Assembly: GCA_037178625.1 (NCBI GenBank)
Contig: CM074131.1
Span: 4,154,001 to 4,218,000 of the forward strand
Direction of reading: 5' to 3'
Length of the DNA stretch: 64,000 nucleotides
DNA from: Skeletonema tropicum
Lineage: Eukaryota; Bacillariophyta; Thalassiosirophyceae; Thalassiosirales; Thalassiosiraceae
Of this stretch, positions 1 through 9,584 are shown piece by piece. The notes beneath the pieces were generated by a model. It did no database searches. It had not been told where the DNA came from and saw nothing but the letters and a program-made list of their open reading frames with translations. Positions within the stretch are counted from its first letter, which is position 1. The number at the start of each line of letters is the position of its first letter. A program made the position numbers and the translations under genes.

Positions 1-3000
1 GTGCCTCCACCCGGTGCGATTGTCGAAGGCGGCATATTGATTGCCAATACCGAGCTTCCTTGTACAAGAATGCAATACAGCCTTGATAGAGGTGTGAACT
101 GGTCCGAGTATTCTACTTCAGTACAGATTGGCGAGGGCAAGAATGTTTCATTGAAGAGTGTGAGCGCGGATGGTGGTTTGGAATCTCGTGTTGTGACAAT
201 TGACCAGTCGGAGTGTTTGGGCTGTCAGGGAGTATGTGAAAGCGATCCATTGAAGCCCTTCAACTCGCCTCAAATCTGCAGTAGCGAAGATGATTCCTCC
301 GAGATCACATTTCCTATACTTGCAATCAATGATCCTACATCTTCTCCTTCGTCGTCAAAATTACCAATACCCGAGGAGAATCGATGCACCTTCTGTGAAT
401 TCGGCATTCCGGATCTTTTGGTCGTGCCTCCCGGAACAGGAGCACAAACATGCGGAGATGTGAAAGAATATTCAGTCAATTATGTCAATGGTGAAGAATT
501 GTGTGACATAATTCAATCTGTTGAAATCTCTTGCTGTTCTTCTGAGCCTGCTGATCCTTGTATTTTTTGCGAAGGAGGTATCTCTGACTTGACTTTAATC
601 GTTCCTAATACAGGAGGACAAACTTGCGGAGAGGTGCGTCAATTGGCAGCTCTTCACATCAACGGAGACCCATTATGCAACACCGTTCAATCTGAACAAA
701 GCACATGTTGTCCTTCTCTTTCTGGGTCTGTTGATCCCTGCACCTTTTGCGGGGGAGGCATCCCTGACCTCACTCTTGTGGTTCCTGGAGCAGGAGGACT
801 AACCTGTGGAGAAGTGCGTCAATTGGCAGCTGGCCACATGAATGGCGACGAATTATGCAACAACATTCAATCAGTTGAAGAAGCCTGTTGTCCTGAACCT
901 ACTGGTTCGTGCACTTTTTGCAGTGGAGGTATTACCGACCTCACTGTCGTGGTTCCTGAAGCGGGAGGACGATCCTGCGGCGAAATAAAGCAGTCAGCTG
1001 CTTATCAAATGACTGGTGGTGACTCATGCAACGTCATTCAATCTGTTGAACGCAGTTGCTGTCCAAATCTTGCGTCCAATCTTGCAGATCATCTCTCCCT
1101 AAGGATTCAAATGACCTCAAACTTCGATCATGTTGTTGACTGCGCATCCCACAACGCTGATTGGGGATTGTGTTATTTTCAACATTTCATATTTGAGTAT
1201 TCAGGAAACGAAGCATACATCGACAACAACTTCGCCATTTACTTTTCGAGTATCCATCGTCTCCTAAGCGTCGATCATCCAGATTTTGAATACGGACACG
1301 TTGTGGGAGATCTTACATACATTAAACCTACTGCATCATTCCAAGGATTTGATGCAAACTCGGTGATAACATTACCGGTCGTGTTTGAACATTGGAGTGT
1401 GCAGCACACTGATAAAATGCCACGATTCTTCGTGGTTGACACGAGAGATGAATCGACGGCAGTCATTCCCAACACTGACACGGAGGATTTGCAGGATTTT
1501 GTAATTCCGTATACGAGCTCGATGAAGACGGAGGGAGATAACAACGTGCCCATGACTGCAGAGAATCGATACATGAGGAATGAAGACTTGATGGGAGGCG
1601 TAGGCACTGACACGAGTACAAGGATCATTCCCACTCCCTATCGGATGGATATTATTGAGTCTTCCAAAACATTCAGTGTCGATGGTGTGAATTTGGTGAA
1701 CGCAGATCTACTTGGAAGGCTACAGTCTGGTGCCGAAGAGTTGATCAGCAAAATCACTATGAAACCGACTTCTGATAGGGATCATGTATTAATTTTGACG
1801 ATTGGCACACTCCCTCAAGATATTTCCGGCCCTGAATCTTACCACATGAAGATTACCGCTGAAGGTACTACCATTACCGCTTCACAGGAACAAGGCCTCT
1901 TTTATGGTGTCATGTCCTTCTTAGGCCTGCTTGATACCTCCAGTAGCAGGGGTACCATGCCTGTCAAAGAGATGACAATTCATGACAAGCCTCGCTTTGA
2001 TTACCGTGGTCATCAGATCGATAGTGCCAGAAACTTCCGCACCAAGGAGTCGGTAATGCAGACCATCGACGCCATGGCACTCTACAAGCTCAACAACTTG
2101 CACTTTGGCCTATCCAACGATGAAGGATGGCGTCTGGAGATTCCTGGAATGGAGGAGCTGACTACTGTGGGATCCAGACGATGCTTCGATCCATCTGAGG
2201 AGAGTTGCATTCTGACCCAGCTTGGTAGCGGTCCTGATGCTAGTGAAGAGCCTCAATTCTACAGCGTTGCCGACTATGTGGAGATCTTGAAGTATGCAGA
2301 TGCTCGGAATGTGAAGGTTGCTCCTGAGTTCAACATGCCTGGACATGCTCGAGCAGCTGTTGTCTCAATGGAGGCTCGAGCGAAGAAGGGGGATGACTCG
2401 TATCGATTGATGGATCCTGAGGACGAGACGGAACTTCTTACAGTACAGTTCTACGATCGCTCGTCCATCATCAATCCTTGCCTTGACTCATCGGTGATGT
2501 TTGTGGAGAAGCTAGTGGACGAAGTTGTGAAGATGTATGGGGAAGCACAACTGAGTTTGGATATGTGGCAGTTCGGAGGAGATGAAGCGAAGAATATTCT
2601 GCTTGGTGGTGGATACTCTGCATATGATCTTCCCAAGGAGGTTCCCTTCTCCAAGTCACCTGCTTGCATCAAGAAGATGCAAGAGGATCCGACCATCAAC
2701 GTCGACACCGATGCAGCCAACTACTGGGCTCTGAAAGTGAACCAGATTTTGAAGCAGAAAGGAATCCGAGAGATGCTGGCATGGGAAGATGGACTGAATG
2801 GCATGACGAAGGAGGAGTTTGAGATTGATGAGGTGTCTGTGAACTTTTGGTCGACACTGTTCTGGGGAGGCACTGATGGCTTGGTCCAGACATCAAAGAC
2901 AGGCTTTGGTATCATAATGGCCAACCCAGACTACTTGTACTTTGACTTTCCGTATGAGGTGCATCCCGAGGAGCGGGGATACTACTGGGCTGCACGAGAG

Positions 3001-4308
3001 AACAGCGTTGCGAAGGTGTTTTCCTTTGCACCGGAGAACTTGCCCCAGAATGCTGAGACATCGTTAGATCGTGATGGCAATTCCATGGATGTCACTACAC
3101 CTGTTTGGCCTGCGCCTGTTATCAAAGGAATGCAGGGTCAGACGTGGTCAGAAACAGTAAGGACCGAGACCCAACACCAAGAGATGACCTTCCCTCGTGT
3201 ATTGGCAGTTGCAGAGCGTGCATGGCATCGAGGAAGCTGGGAGCTTGATTGGACACCAAATCAGAACTATCAAGGGACTACCAACCATGTCCCCAAGGAT
3301 CAACTTGCAGCTGACTTCAAGGGCTTCAACACTGTGCTTGGATGTAGGGAGGTGCGTAAAATCTGGCAGCGCCTAGGTATTTCATACCGTGTGCCTCCAC
3401 CCGGTGCGATTGTCGAAGGCGGTACACTTACAGTCAATACCGAGCTTCCGTGTACAAGAATTCAGTACAGCCTTGATAGAGGTGTGAACTGGTCCGAGTA
3501 TTTTGCTCCCGTTAAGGTTGGCGAGGGCAAGTATGTTTCATTGAAGAGTTTGAGCGCGGATGGTGGTTTGGAATCTCGTGTTGTGACAATTGATCAGTCG
3601 GAGTGTTTGGGCTGTCAGGGAGTATGTGAAAGCGATCCTTTGAATCCTTTTCATACACCTCAAGTATGTGGTGATGGTTCCACTTCAGATGAGCCCCCTT
3701 TTGGTTCAGGAACAAATACAGTTTCCGATTCTGATGAGAACATCACATTGTTCGAAAATCCTGCCGGAAATGAGCTGTTTTGCGGAAGCGATTTCTCTTC
3801 GATTGCGGATTCTTGTCTCTTTTCGAAGCCTTGTCCTAGTGGATTGAGTGAAGAATGCAAGGTTGGAACTAATAAGGATGAAGGATGCTTTAGAGTTTCG
3901 CTGTGCACAGGAGAGTACGAAGCAGCAGTTGCTACATCGACTGCAACACACGATGCTGATGACAAGTGTCGCATTTGCCGTGAAGACCAGATACATTCGC
4001 TGAACGCTGTATTTTTTGAAGGGCAGGAATTCTTTTGTCACGAGTTTGACGTTATATTCTCGGACGGTGGTAAAGGTGCGGACTCTCCCAGTTGTAAACT
4101 GGCGAAAGAATTGTACACTGGCACATGCTGCATCAACTCAGATGGATCCTACGCAGGACCAGCACCTTCTCCATCGGTTTCTGATGGAGGCGACTACCCA
4201 ACTTTGTGGGTTATGAACCCGAAGGGTGCTGCAACAGCAACAAAATGTTCTTTGACTTTTGCACTTGTTTGTGCAATTATGACCTCATTCTTTGTAATGC
4301 ATATTTAG
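1..4308 (+). CDS. tandem GH20 beta-N-acetylhexosaminidase (chitobiase-like), 5' partial
   Basis: Predicted to release terminal N-acetylglucosamine from chitin or glycan ends outside the cell. The open frame enters from the left edge, so the first GTG is an internal Val and not a start. Order: a chitobiase C-terminal-like module (residues about 1-90); four Cys-rich repeats (about 128-178, 188-238, 247-297, 304-354; pattern CxFCxxGIxDL...CGE...QSxxxxCCP); a chitobiase N-terminal carbohydrate-binding domain (about 365-520); a GH20 accessory region; a GH20 catalytic barrel (about 665-1120) with the Asp-Glu pair in GGDE at D861/E862; a second, nearly identical C-terminal module (1131-1220); Cys-rich tail; and a final hydrophobic segment (about 1413-1433), suggesting a membrane or GPI anchor. 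The leading C-terminal module implies another catalytic domain upstream of the window. Family assignment is confident; exact substrate is inferred. Confidence 0.88.
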   Translation: MPPPGAIVEGGILIANTELPCTRMQYSLDRGVNWSEYSTSVQIGEGKNVSLKSVSADGGLESRVVTIDQSECLGCQGVCESDPLKPFNSPQICSSEDDSSEITFPILAINDPTSSPSSSKLPIPEENRCTFCEFGIPDLLVVPPGTGAQTCGDVKEYSVNYVNGEELCDIIQSVEISCCSSEPADPCIFCEGGISDLTLIVPNTGGQTCGEVRQLAALHINGDPLCNTVQSEQSTCCPSLSGSVDPCTFCGGGIPDLTLVVPGAGGLTCGEVRQLAAGHMNGDELCNNIQSVEEACCPEPTGSCTFCSGGITDLTVVVPEAGGRSCGEIKQSAAYQMTGGDSCNVIQSVERSCCPNLASNLADHLSLRIQMTSNFDHVVDCASHNADWGLCYFQHFIFEYSGNEAYIDNNFAIYFSSIHRLLSVDHPDFEYGHVVGDLTYIKPTASFQGFDANSVITLPVVFEHWSVQHTDKMPRFFVVDTRDESTAVIPNTDTEDLQDFVIPYTSSMKTEGDNNVPMTAENRYMRNEDLMGGVGTDTSTRIIPTPYRMDIIESSKTFSVDGVNLVNADLLGRLQSGAEELISKITMKPTSDRDHVLILTIGTLPQDISGPESYHMKITAEGTTITASQEQGLFYGVMSFLGLLDTSSSRGTMPVKEMTIHDKPRFDYRGHQIDSARNFRTKESVMQTIDAMALYKLNNLHFGLSNDEGWRLEIPGMEELTTVGSRRCFDPSEESCILTQLGSGPDASEEPQFYSVADYVEILKYADARNVKVAPEFNMPGHARAAVVSMEARAKKGDDSYRLMDPEDETELLTVQFYDRSSIINPCLDSSVMFVEKLVDEVVKMYGEAQLSLDMWQFGGDEAKNILLGGGYSAYDLPKEVPFSKSPACIKKMQEDPTINVDTDAANYWALKVNQILKQKGIREMLAWEDGLNGMTKEEFEIDEVSVNFWSTLFWGGTDGLVQTSKTGFGIIMANPDYLYFDFPYEVHPEERGYYWAARENSVAKVFSFAPENLPQNAETSLDRDGNSMDVTTPVWPAPVIKGMQGQTWSETVRTETQHQEMTFPRVLAVAERAWHRGSWELDWTPNQNYQGTTNHVPKDQLAADFKGFNTVLGCREVRKIWQRLGISYRVPPPGAIVEGGTLTVNTELPCTRIQYSLDRGVNWSEYFAPVKVGEGKYVSLKSLSADGGLESRVVTIDQSECLGCQGVCESDPLNPFHTPQVCGDGSTSDEPPFGSGTNTVSDSDENITLFENPAGNELFCGSDFSSIADSCLFSKPCPSGLSEECKVGTNKDEGCFRVSLCTGEYEAAVATSTATHDADDKCRICREDQIHSLNAVFFEGQEFFCHEFDVIFSDGGKGADSPSCKLAKELYTGTCCINSDGSYAGPAPSPSVSDGGDYPTLWVMNPKGAATATKCSLTFALVCAIMTSFFVMHI

Positions 4309-4692
4309 GTTTAATTATTCATGTTAAGATGTATTATATTTTATAGGATTCTTTCAAGCTTGAAGTCAAATTGGTGTTGAATCAAGAAGTGGACGTTAAC
4401 AGATGATGTTTAAATCCAGTAGCCACAGAATAAGCTGCATAAACAATCGAATTTCAACAACGCTCTTTCTCCTCTTCTTGAGAGAGGGGTGAGAGGCCCG
4501 TAGAAAAAGTAATTAAAACGTAGGAATTGGTAGTGCTTCCCTCCACCGCAAGCAGCTGAAGCATGTCCGGCGATACGATGACCATTGCCATTACTCTGCC
4601 AACATCAGTGGTTGTATCATATCACATGGAAATGCTTTCATAACTTTCTGGAGAGACACCGCTTCAACCATCAAAAGCATCTGCATACACGA
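4309..4692. other. intergenic gap, no gene seen
   Basis: AT-rich spacer of 384 bp between the hexosaminidase stop and the first in-frame ATG of the dioxygenase. It should hold the 3' UTR of one and the promoter or 5' UTR of the other. An open frame continues upstream of 4693 to about 4585 without an ATG, so an upstream exon of the dioxygenase cannot be excluded. Confidence 0.5.
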
Positions 4693-5502
4693 ATGGAAAT
4701 AATTCTCGGACACGTCGGAGATCACACCGGCTTCGTCATCGACAATGCCCTCTCCTCCAACTACATGTCTAAATTGCAAAACCTCCGTACATCACTTCCC
4801 ATTGACAAAGAGAAGAAGAAAACAGCCGCTGCCCGGAGATTTTTGTGTGCAGAGAATGAGTTGGAGTGGATGCGTGTTGGTTTGGTGGAAGCGATTCGAC
4901 AGGGGTTGTTAGAGAGTGGTAAAGAAACATTATTCAGTGGTGGTGGTGATGATGAGAATGAACTTACCATTAGAGTGTTGCCTTGGATGCGCTTCCTTGA
5001 ATATACCACGCCGAACGGCTCACTGGGACCTCATACCGATGCCCTAATTCGCTGCAAAGAGACGGATATTTGGTCAACCCATACACTATTAGTCTTTTGC
5101 TCCGATTGTGAGGTGGGTGGTGAAACGACATTATTACCAGAGGATGCAAAGACGACTCGTTTGAGGAAGAAAAAGCTGCAAAAGGCGATGGATGCAGCAG
5201 AAGAAGTAAGATCAGCAATTGCTCGTATTGATACATCACGTGATGGTCAACAAAATAGTGCAGATGATGACAGCAATAAAACAAATCGAACTAAACTGGA
5301 TAGACTACAAACGACACTACAAACCATCGAAGATAATATCACCACAATGAACAAAGATTCAGCCAAACCCTGCTTTCCAGTCAAACCGAAATGTGGGCGG
5401 ATACTTTTCTTTCCGCATGAATGTCCCCACGAGGGTCGGCCGACTGTGAGTGTACCAAAGATCTTCTTGAGGGCTGAGTTGATATTGAAGCGAAATTCAT
5501 GA
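4693..5502 (+). CDS. 2-oxoglutarate/Fe(II) dioxygenase, prolyl 4-hydroxylase-like
   Basis: A 269-aa protein read from the first in-frame ATG. It carries the iron ligands of the 2OG-Fe(II) dioxygenase fold: H114-x-D116 in GPHTDAL, then a distal His (H246 in PHEGRP, or H242 in FPHE) followed by an Arg that could hold 2-oxoglutarate. The spacing and the preceding 'RFLEYTTPNGSLGPHTD' stretch resemble prolyl 4-hydroxylase-type enzymes, which hydroxylate protein or small-molecule substrates using O2 and 2-oxoglutarate. A charged helical insert (about residues 155-230, Lys/Glu/Asp-rich) sits between the ligand halves and is longer than usual. No signal peptide is seen with this start, so a cytosolic or nuclear place is the default. 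The substrate is unknown. Confidence 0.72.
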   Translation: MEIILGHVGDHTGFVIDNALSSNYMSKLQNLRTSLPIDKEKKKTAAARRFLCAENELEWMRVGLVEAIRQGLLESGKETLFSGGGDDENELTIRVLPWMRFLEYTTPNGSLGPHTDALIRCKETDIWSTHTLLVFCSDCEVGGETTLLPEDAKTTRLRKKKLQKAMDAAEEVRSAIARIDTSRDGQQNSADDDSNKTNRTKLDRLQTTLQTIEDNITTMNKDSAKPCFPVKPKCGRILFFPHECPHEGRPTVSVPKIFLRAELILKRNS

Positions 5503-5520
5503 TGGTCAATTATTATGTTG

Positions 5521-5568
5521 TAGGATGTGTTGTAGGATGTGTTGTAGGATGTGGTGTAGGATGTGTCT
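5521..5568 (+). repeat. 12-bp tandem repeat, about 4 units
   Basis: Four consecutive near-identical units of taggatgtgttg lie just after the dioxygenase stop codon. The third and fourth units have substitutions. Probably a small minisatellite in the 3' UTR. Confidence 0.85.
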
Positions 5569-5769
5569 GTCAGATAGATGGTCGAGACAGAGATGACTCT
5601 CTAATATTGAGCCCACCATAAACGCACACTACATAGCGGGAGAAGAAGAAGCCATATCGATCTAATCAGCGACAAAATATTGCCCTTGATGTATTTGTCG
5701 AACAACTTCAGACATGAGGTCTGATCCAATCAACACCATGAGTCTAACTGGATGGAATACAGCTAGCAT

Positions 5770-5930
5770 TAGTGATTAGCTTTGCATCGACATCGGCGAT
5801 ATTGAATTCAAGCCAAATCAGTCAACAACCTACATGTTCGTCTGCCCAAGAATGTCGCAAATAATTTTTGAGTTCAATTCAGTTGCTACATCATGTTTCC
5901 TCTATCCAAGAAGTCACGAATTATATTGAT
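5770..5930 (+). repeat. upstream element of the TLDc gene, repeated in inverted form at 54.46-54.56 kb and 57.3-57.4 kb
   Basis: The stretch contains two tandem-like motifs (catgtt...ctgcccaagaa and catgtttcctctatccaagaa). Its reverse complement is found in 54464-54560 and, for its left half, in 57305-57395. Positions 5900-5917 (ctctatccaagaagtcac) are the unoccupied counterpart of the retrotransposon target site in the second TLDc copy. Sits 100-260 bp before the TLDc start codon. Confidence 0.8.
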
Positions 5931-6028
5931 GTCAAATTTTCACAGCTGCTGTGAATCGCTCACACACACACACCACAAAACTCTAGCATCATAAAGCAAT
6001 AGAATCAAATTCCATTAAAGCTCCAACA

Positions 6029-7924
6029 ATGGCCAATCCTTCACAGAAGAAGACTCCTACCAAGGCTCCTCCTGCTGCACATGATGTTAGTGTCTCGAGG
6101 AAGTTCCTATGGGTAGTTACGAAGCACATCGGCAAACTAGACGACCTTGATCTGGCGAACAACAATCTCCAGATCGCCTATGATGAAAGCGAGCGCCAAC
6201 GTGTCATCCAAAGCAATAAACTTCAAGAGAAAGAGAACCAGCTGCGTGATCGCCTCAGCAAGCTTGACGAAGAGAAGCTCAAAACTGCCGTAGCCAATGG
6301 TCAAGTTGACGTGTATGACGATGACGTCCTCGAAATCAACGCAGGTGGGAAAGTAATCGCAGTGACGCGCGCAACCATGACGCAGTTGCAGGGATCAAGA
6401 TTGGAGGCCATGTTTAGTGGACGTTGGGATAAGAAGCTGGTCAGAGACGGCAGTGGACGTATCTTTTTGGATTTGAACAGTGACTGCTTCCAGGCCATCG
6501 TGGACTACATGAATGAGTTGGCCATCTCCTCCGAAGACGACCCACCCACGCCGCCAACGGTGGACCATGAGCTTCGACATATTCTTGAGCATCAAATGGA
6601 GCTATTTGGGATCTCTGTTGGTATTGATCCACGAATCGACAGCAACATTGTTACTGAATATTCCGATGCGACGATGCTCCGTGATTGGCTAGAGGATGAT
6701 GGATCTGGTGGTGAACTGGGGCTGCTCTATCGCTCGTCAAGGGATGGTCAGTCAAACTCAGCATTTCATTCGAAGTGCGATAACAAAGGACCGACGGTTG
6801 TGGTCATTGAGACGACTGAAGGTGGTGTGATTGGCGGGTACACAAACACTGCTTGGGAAAGTAAGGGTGATACTTGTGCCGACGCAAACAAAGCCTTCCT
6901 CTTTGCGCTGTCAGGCTTTGGACTCTCCTCTCCCTGCAAGATGAAGCTCAAGAATGCAAACGACCAAAACGCAATTTATTGTGACAACTTCTGTGGCCCC
7001 GTATTTGGATATGGGAATGACATTTACGTCAACGGGTCGACAGTATCCCTTTGCATTGGATACACTTACGAGAGTGGTCCTTCCACGCAGCTCAACGGAG
7101 ACGTCAACGGAGAATACAGCTACACTATCAAGGAGATGGAAGTCTTTCAAGTAACCAACAATCCGGCTCCTCTTCAAGATCCAAGAAAGAAGCAGCCACA
7201 ATCCTCCACTTCTGTGACAAAAATTGTACCTGTCGATATCTTCTCAAAGAAGGTCATTGATGCCATCAATGACAAGTGGACCGCGCTTCATGAGCTGGAG
7301 ACTGAATTGCTCTCCCTCGAAGAGAGCTTCAAGGATGAAGAGCAATTCATCGAGTCATTCGCAAGCGGAGATCCCAACAGTGTTGTCATGCTCAATGTGA
7401 GCGGCACAATCATGGCGGCATCACGTGCTACGTTGCTTCTCTGTGAAGACTCCTTGCTTGCACAGCAGTTTGACGACTCAATGTGGACAGAGCAAGTATC
7501 TGCAAGCCCCCGCGTTAAGGATTGGTCTCCCGATGATGTCACTAACTGGGTGAAGGGTGTGGAGGATGTTCCCGACGACATTGCCACCCTATTCTGGGAG
7601 AATGATATCAGGGGATCGGAGCTCCTCGCATTGGACAAAGACGGATTTAAGATGATTGGAGTGAAGCGTGTAGGAACCATCTGCCTCTTGTCTGAAGAGA
7701 TCAAGCAGCTCAAGCAAGCAAGTCAGGACACAGCCACTCTCATCGAGTACAGTCCTTACTGCTTTGGCAAGATGTTGGATTATCTCCGTTTGAAGCGCCT
7801 CCACGATCTTGGGCTGATTGATGAACCGACTCTACCCGAAGTGTGCGAGTCGCAGAAGAAGAGGTTTGAGAAGGTAGTGAAGTATTATTTCCCTGGAGAA
7901 TGTTCCAAGTTTATCCTTGGTTGA
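6029..7924 (+). CDS. BTB(KCTD-type)-TLDc-SAM domain protein, intact copy
   Basis: A 631-aa intronless protein starting at an ATG in an AACAATGG context. Visible order: coiled-coil-like charged region (about 45-90); a T1/KCTD-type BTB domain (about 98-165, INAGGKVIAVTRATM...); a TLDc-type region (about 215-385, with LYRSSRDGQSNSAFHSKCD and GGVIGGYTNTAW); the first half of a second BTB (about 450-490, LNVSGTIMAASRATL); a SAM domain (about 503-562, WSPDDVTNWVKGVEDV); then a second BTB half (about 570-600, YSPYCFGKMLDYLRLKRL). BTB and SAM domains mediate oligomerisation; TLDc domains are linked to oxidative-stress resistance and V-ATPase regulation in other eukaryotes. An adaptor role is inferred. 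It is the only intact one of three copies in the window (others near 44.5-46.4 kb and 62.6-63.5 kb). Confidence 0.82.
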   Translation: MANPSQKKTPTKAPPAAHDVSVSRKFLWVVTKHIGKLDDLDLANNNLQIAYDESERQRVIQSNKLQEKENQLRDRLSKLDEEKLKTAVANGQVDVYDDDVLEINAGGKVIAVTRATMTQLQGSRLEAMFSGRWDKKLVRDGSGRIFLDLNSDCFQAIVDYMNELAISSEDDPPTPPTVDHELRHILEHQMELFGISVGIDPRIDSNIVTEYSDATMLRDWLEDDGSGGELGLLYRSSRDGQSNSAFHSKCDNKGPTVVVIETTEGGVIGGYTNTAWESKGDTCADANKAFLFALSGFGLSSPCKMKLKNANDQNAIYCDNFCGPVFGYGNDIYVNGSTVSLCIGYTYESGPSTQLNGDVNGEYSYTIKEMEVFQVTNNPAPLQDPRKKQPQSSTSVTKIVPVDIFSKKVIDAINDKWTALHELETELLSLEESFKDEEQFIESFASGDPNSVVMLNVSGTIMAASRATLLLCEDSLLAQQFDDSMWTEQVSASPRVKDWSPDDVTNWVKGVEDVPDDIATLFWENDIRGSELLALDKDGFKMIGVKRVGTICLLSEEIKQLKQASQDTATLIEYSPYCFGKMLDYLRLKRLHDLGLIDEPTLPEVCESQKKRFEKVVKYYFPGECSKFILG

Positions 7925-8142
7925 AGTTGTTGGAGAGTAATAATAGTTTGTTGGGGTTAAAGATATATTTAGGTGAAATTGATTGTTTACAGGGCCATAA
8001 TTGTTATTGTAAGTTATGGTGCATTGAAACATGATCAAATTCCTGTACAAGTCATCAAAGATTACTCCCCCCACACAGCTAAACGGTGCCCATTTCAATA
8101 CACTCCCCATTTTTGTACCAGGCACCCATCCATCACTTTCAA

Positions 8143-9084
8143 CTAAGCTGGTATTGCAAGGAAAGCCAGCACATTTGGAATTATAATGGCCGACCCACAG
8201 CTGACACGACATTCTGCCCGTTGTGCTTCTTCTACTCCCGAATTATGATGTTCATCGTCAAGCTTGGCACTCCACAGAGCCAATTCAATTTGTGTTGTAG
8301 CCTCCACCAAAAATCTCCGATGTTCTGCTTTAAAGTGATCAACTCTCTCTAGAACCGATTCCATCCATCGATGTATATTAATCGTCTTGAGACCAGGAGT
8401 CAAAGTGGGGAGAAGATGATTGATTCGATCGATCTCCTCATACATTTCATTCCTCCAGCTCTCAAATGGCAAATACGAGATGGTTCTATGGATCCCCCCA
8501 ACGAGAGTTACCGTAACTAGATCATCACAATGATCAAATTTATCAAGAAGCTGATTCTCGTCACTAACCAAAAGATTCGCTTTCAACGGGATCGATATGC
8601 GTTTCAAAGAGCGGCAATAGCAGAATGCACCGTCTGCAATTGTGTCCAGTCCCTCGCCAAATTCTGCCACCGTCATTTGCTCACAGTCTAAAAATGCATG
8701 ACGCCCTATGCTCCGAATACGTGGTAAAGAAATCTTTTTGAGCGATTCGCAATAACTAAATGCTGACTCTCCAATTGTTTCTACTATGTCGCATTCAATG
8801 TATGCTAAACTCGTGCTTTTGAATGCTTCCGAATCAATGATTTTCACGCCTGGTAATTTTATATTTCTTAGACGATTGCTATCCATAAAGGCAGCAAAAC
8901 CTACTCGTTCTAAATCGCTATGGCACACTACAGTTTTCAGCTGACGTCGCCGGAAGAATGCAAGCCGAGGGATAGCTGGGACGGACGCATGGATACGGAC
9001 ATGAGTTACATTGGCTGGAACGTCCCTTCCTGTGATGAAGATGAAAAATTCGGCATCGTCATCTACTGCTCTATGATTTTCCAT
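8143..9084 (-). CDS. BspA-like leucine-rich repeat (LRR_5) protein, intact copy
   Basis: A 313-aa protein read from the ATG matching the start of its paralogue at 61454. Residues about 20-190 form BspA/LRR_5-type repeats (pattern IxxxAFxxCxxLxxIxLPxIxxIGxxAF). The tail has the charged 'SWRNEM...EIDRIN' and 'AEHRRFLVEATTQIELALWSAKLD' segments and a short hydrophobic C-terminus. No signal peptide is clear. LRR_5 domains bind proteins; the specific role is unknown. It is convergent with the TLDc gene (219 bp between stops), and this pair is duplicated in inverted orientation at 61.4-63.5 kb. Confidence 0.75.
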   Translation of the reverse strand: MENHRAVDDDAEFFIFITGRDVPANVTHVRIHASVPAIPRLAFFRRRQLKTVVCHSDLERVGFAAFMDSNRLRNIKLPGVKIIDSEAFKSTSLAYIECDIVETIGESAFSYCESLKKISLPRIRSIGRHAFLDCEQMTVAEFGEGLDTIADGAFCYCRSLKRISIPLKANLLVSDENQLLDKFDHCDDLVTVTLVGGIHRTISYLPFESWRNEMYEEIDRINHLLPTLTPGLKTINIHRWMESVLERVDHFKAEHRRFLVEATTQIELALWSAKLDDEHHNSGVEEAQRAECRVSCGSAIIIPNVLAFLAIPA

Positions 9085-9383
9085 TATGATGGTGGAGCAC
9101 TTCAATCCCTCCTGAAATAGTACTCATGCGGAGACTTGAATCCCTTGTTACTATGCTGTTGCTTCTTGCTGCCCTCAGAGGTGTTTTCAAGTGATGTTAT
9201 TTTTCAACAAGCCACGTATGGATGTGCGTTGAATTCGCAATATCAAAGCAGCGGCTGAAATGCAGCAAAAGCGACCACAGCCAATGGATTCAGCGTTCAG
9301 CGGCAGCGTTTGTTTGGTGTATTGCCTGCTCTCTCTAGAGAGAGTTGGGATGCATTTTTTCTTGGCTGCAGATTTTTCAAATC

Positions 9384-9399
9384 ACGTAGGAATCAATAC
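9384..9399 (+). promoter_or_regulatory. conserved upstream box ACGTAGGAATCAATAC
   Basis: Present upstream of several four-helix family genes: 9384, 11647 and 18647 on plus; 29428-29443 and 59270-59285 on minus, with a partial at 59306-59320 and a degenerate one near 61101. Always about 20-30 bp distal to the GAACACGCGT box. Function is inferred from conservation only; it may simply be duplicated flank. Confidence 0.5.
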
Positions 9400-9432
9400 T
9401 CATTCACGCGCCGCCTCCTATTTTTCTATTAT

Positions 9433-9442
9433 GAACACGCGT
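9433..9442 (+). promoter_or_regulatory. conserved GAACACGCGT box upstream of a four-helix family gene
   Basis: Lies 143 bp before the ATG at 9585. The same box occurs before the other copies: 17035-17044 and 18672-18681 on plus; 29395-29404, 59233-59242 and 61064-61073 on minus; a variant at 28018-28027; and in the orphan flank at 11672-11681. The ACGCGT core equals the MluI cell-cycle box of fungi, but no diatom factor can be assumed. Confidence 0.5.
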
Positions 9443-9584
9443 CTCATGTGCAAATATCCATCTGGATTCTGGATTGCGTACGTCTCATGAAACAAGCAAA
9501 CATTCCAACACCTACTTCCTTCCATCAACCCAGATAGCCAGCTCGCCCTCCACAACACGGACGCCTTCGCGCCTGCAAGCAACC

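Noticed and set aside
1275..2924. Several antisense frames over the hexosaminidase
   Set aside because: Their codon patterns are shadows of the plus-strand gene and none has a recognisable domain.
5521..5568. Possible CRISPR-like repeat array
   Set aside because: The units are contiguous 12-mers without spacers, in a eukaryotic 3' region.
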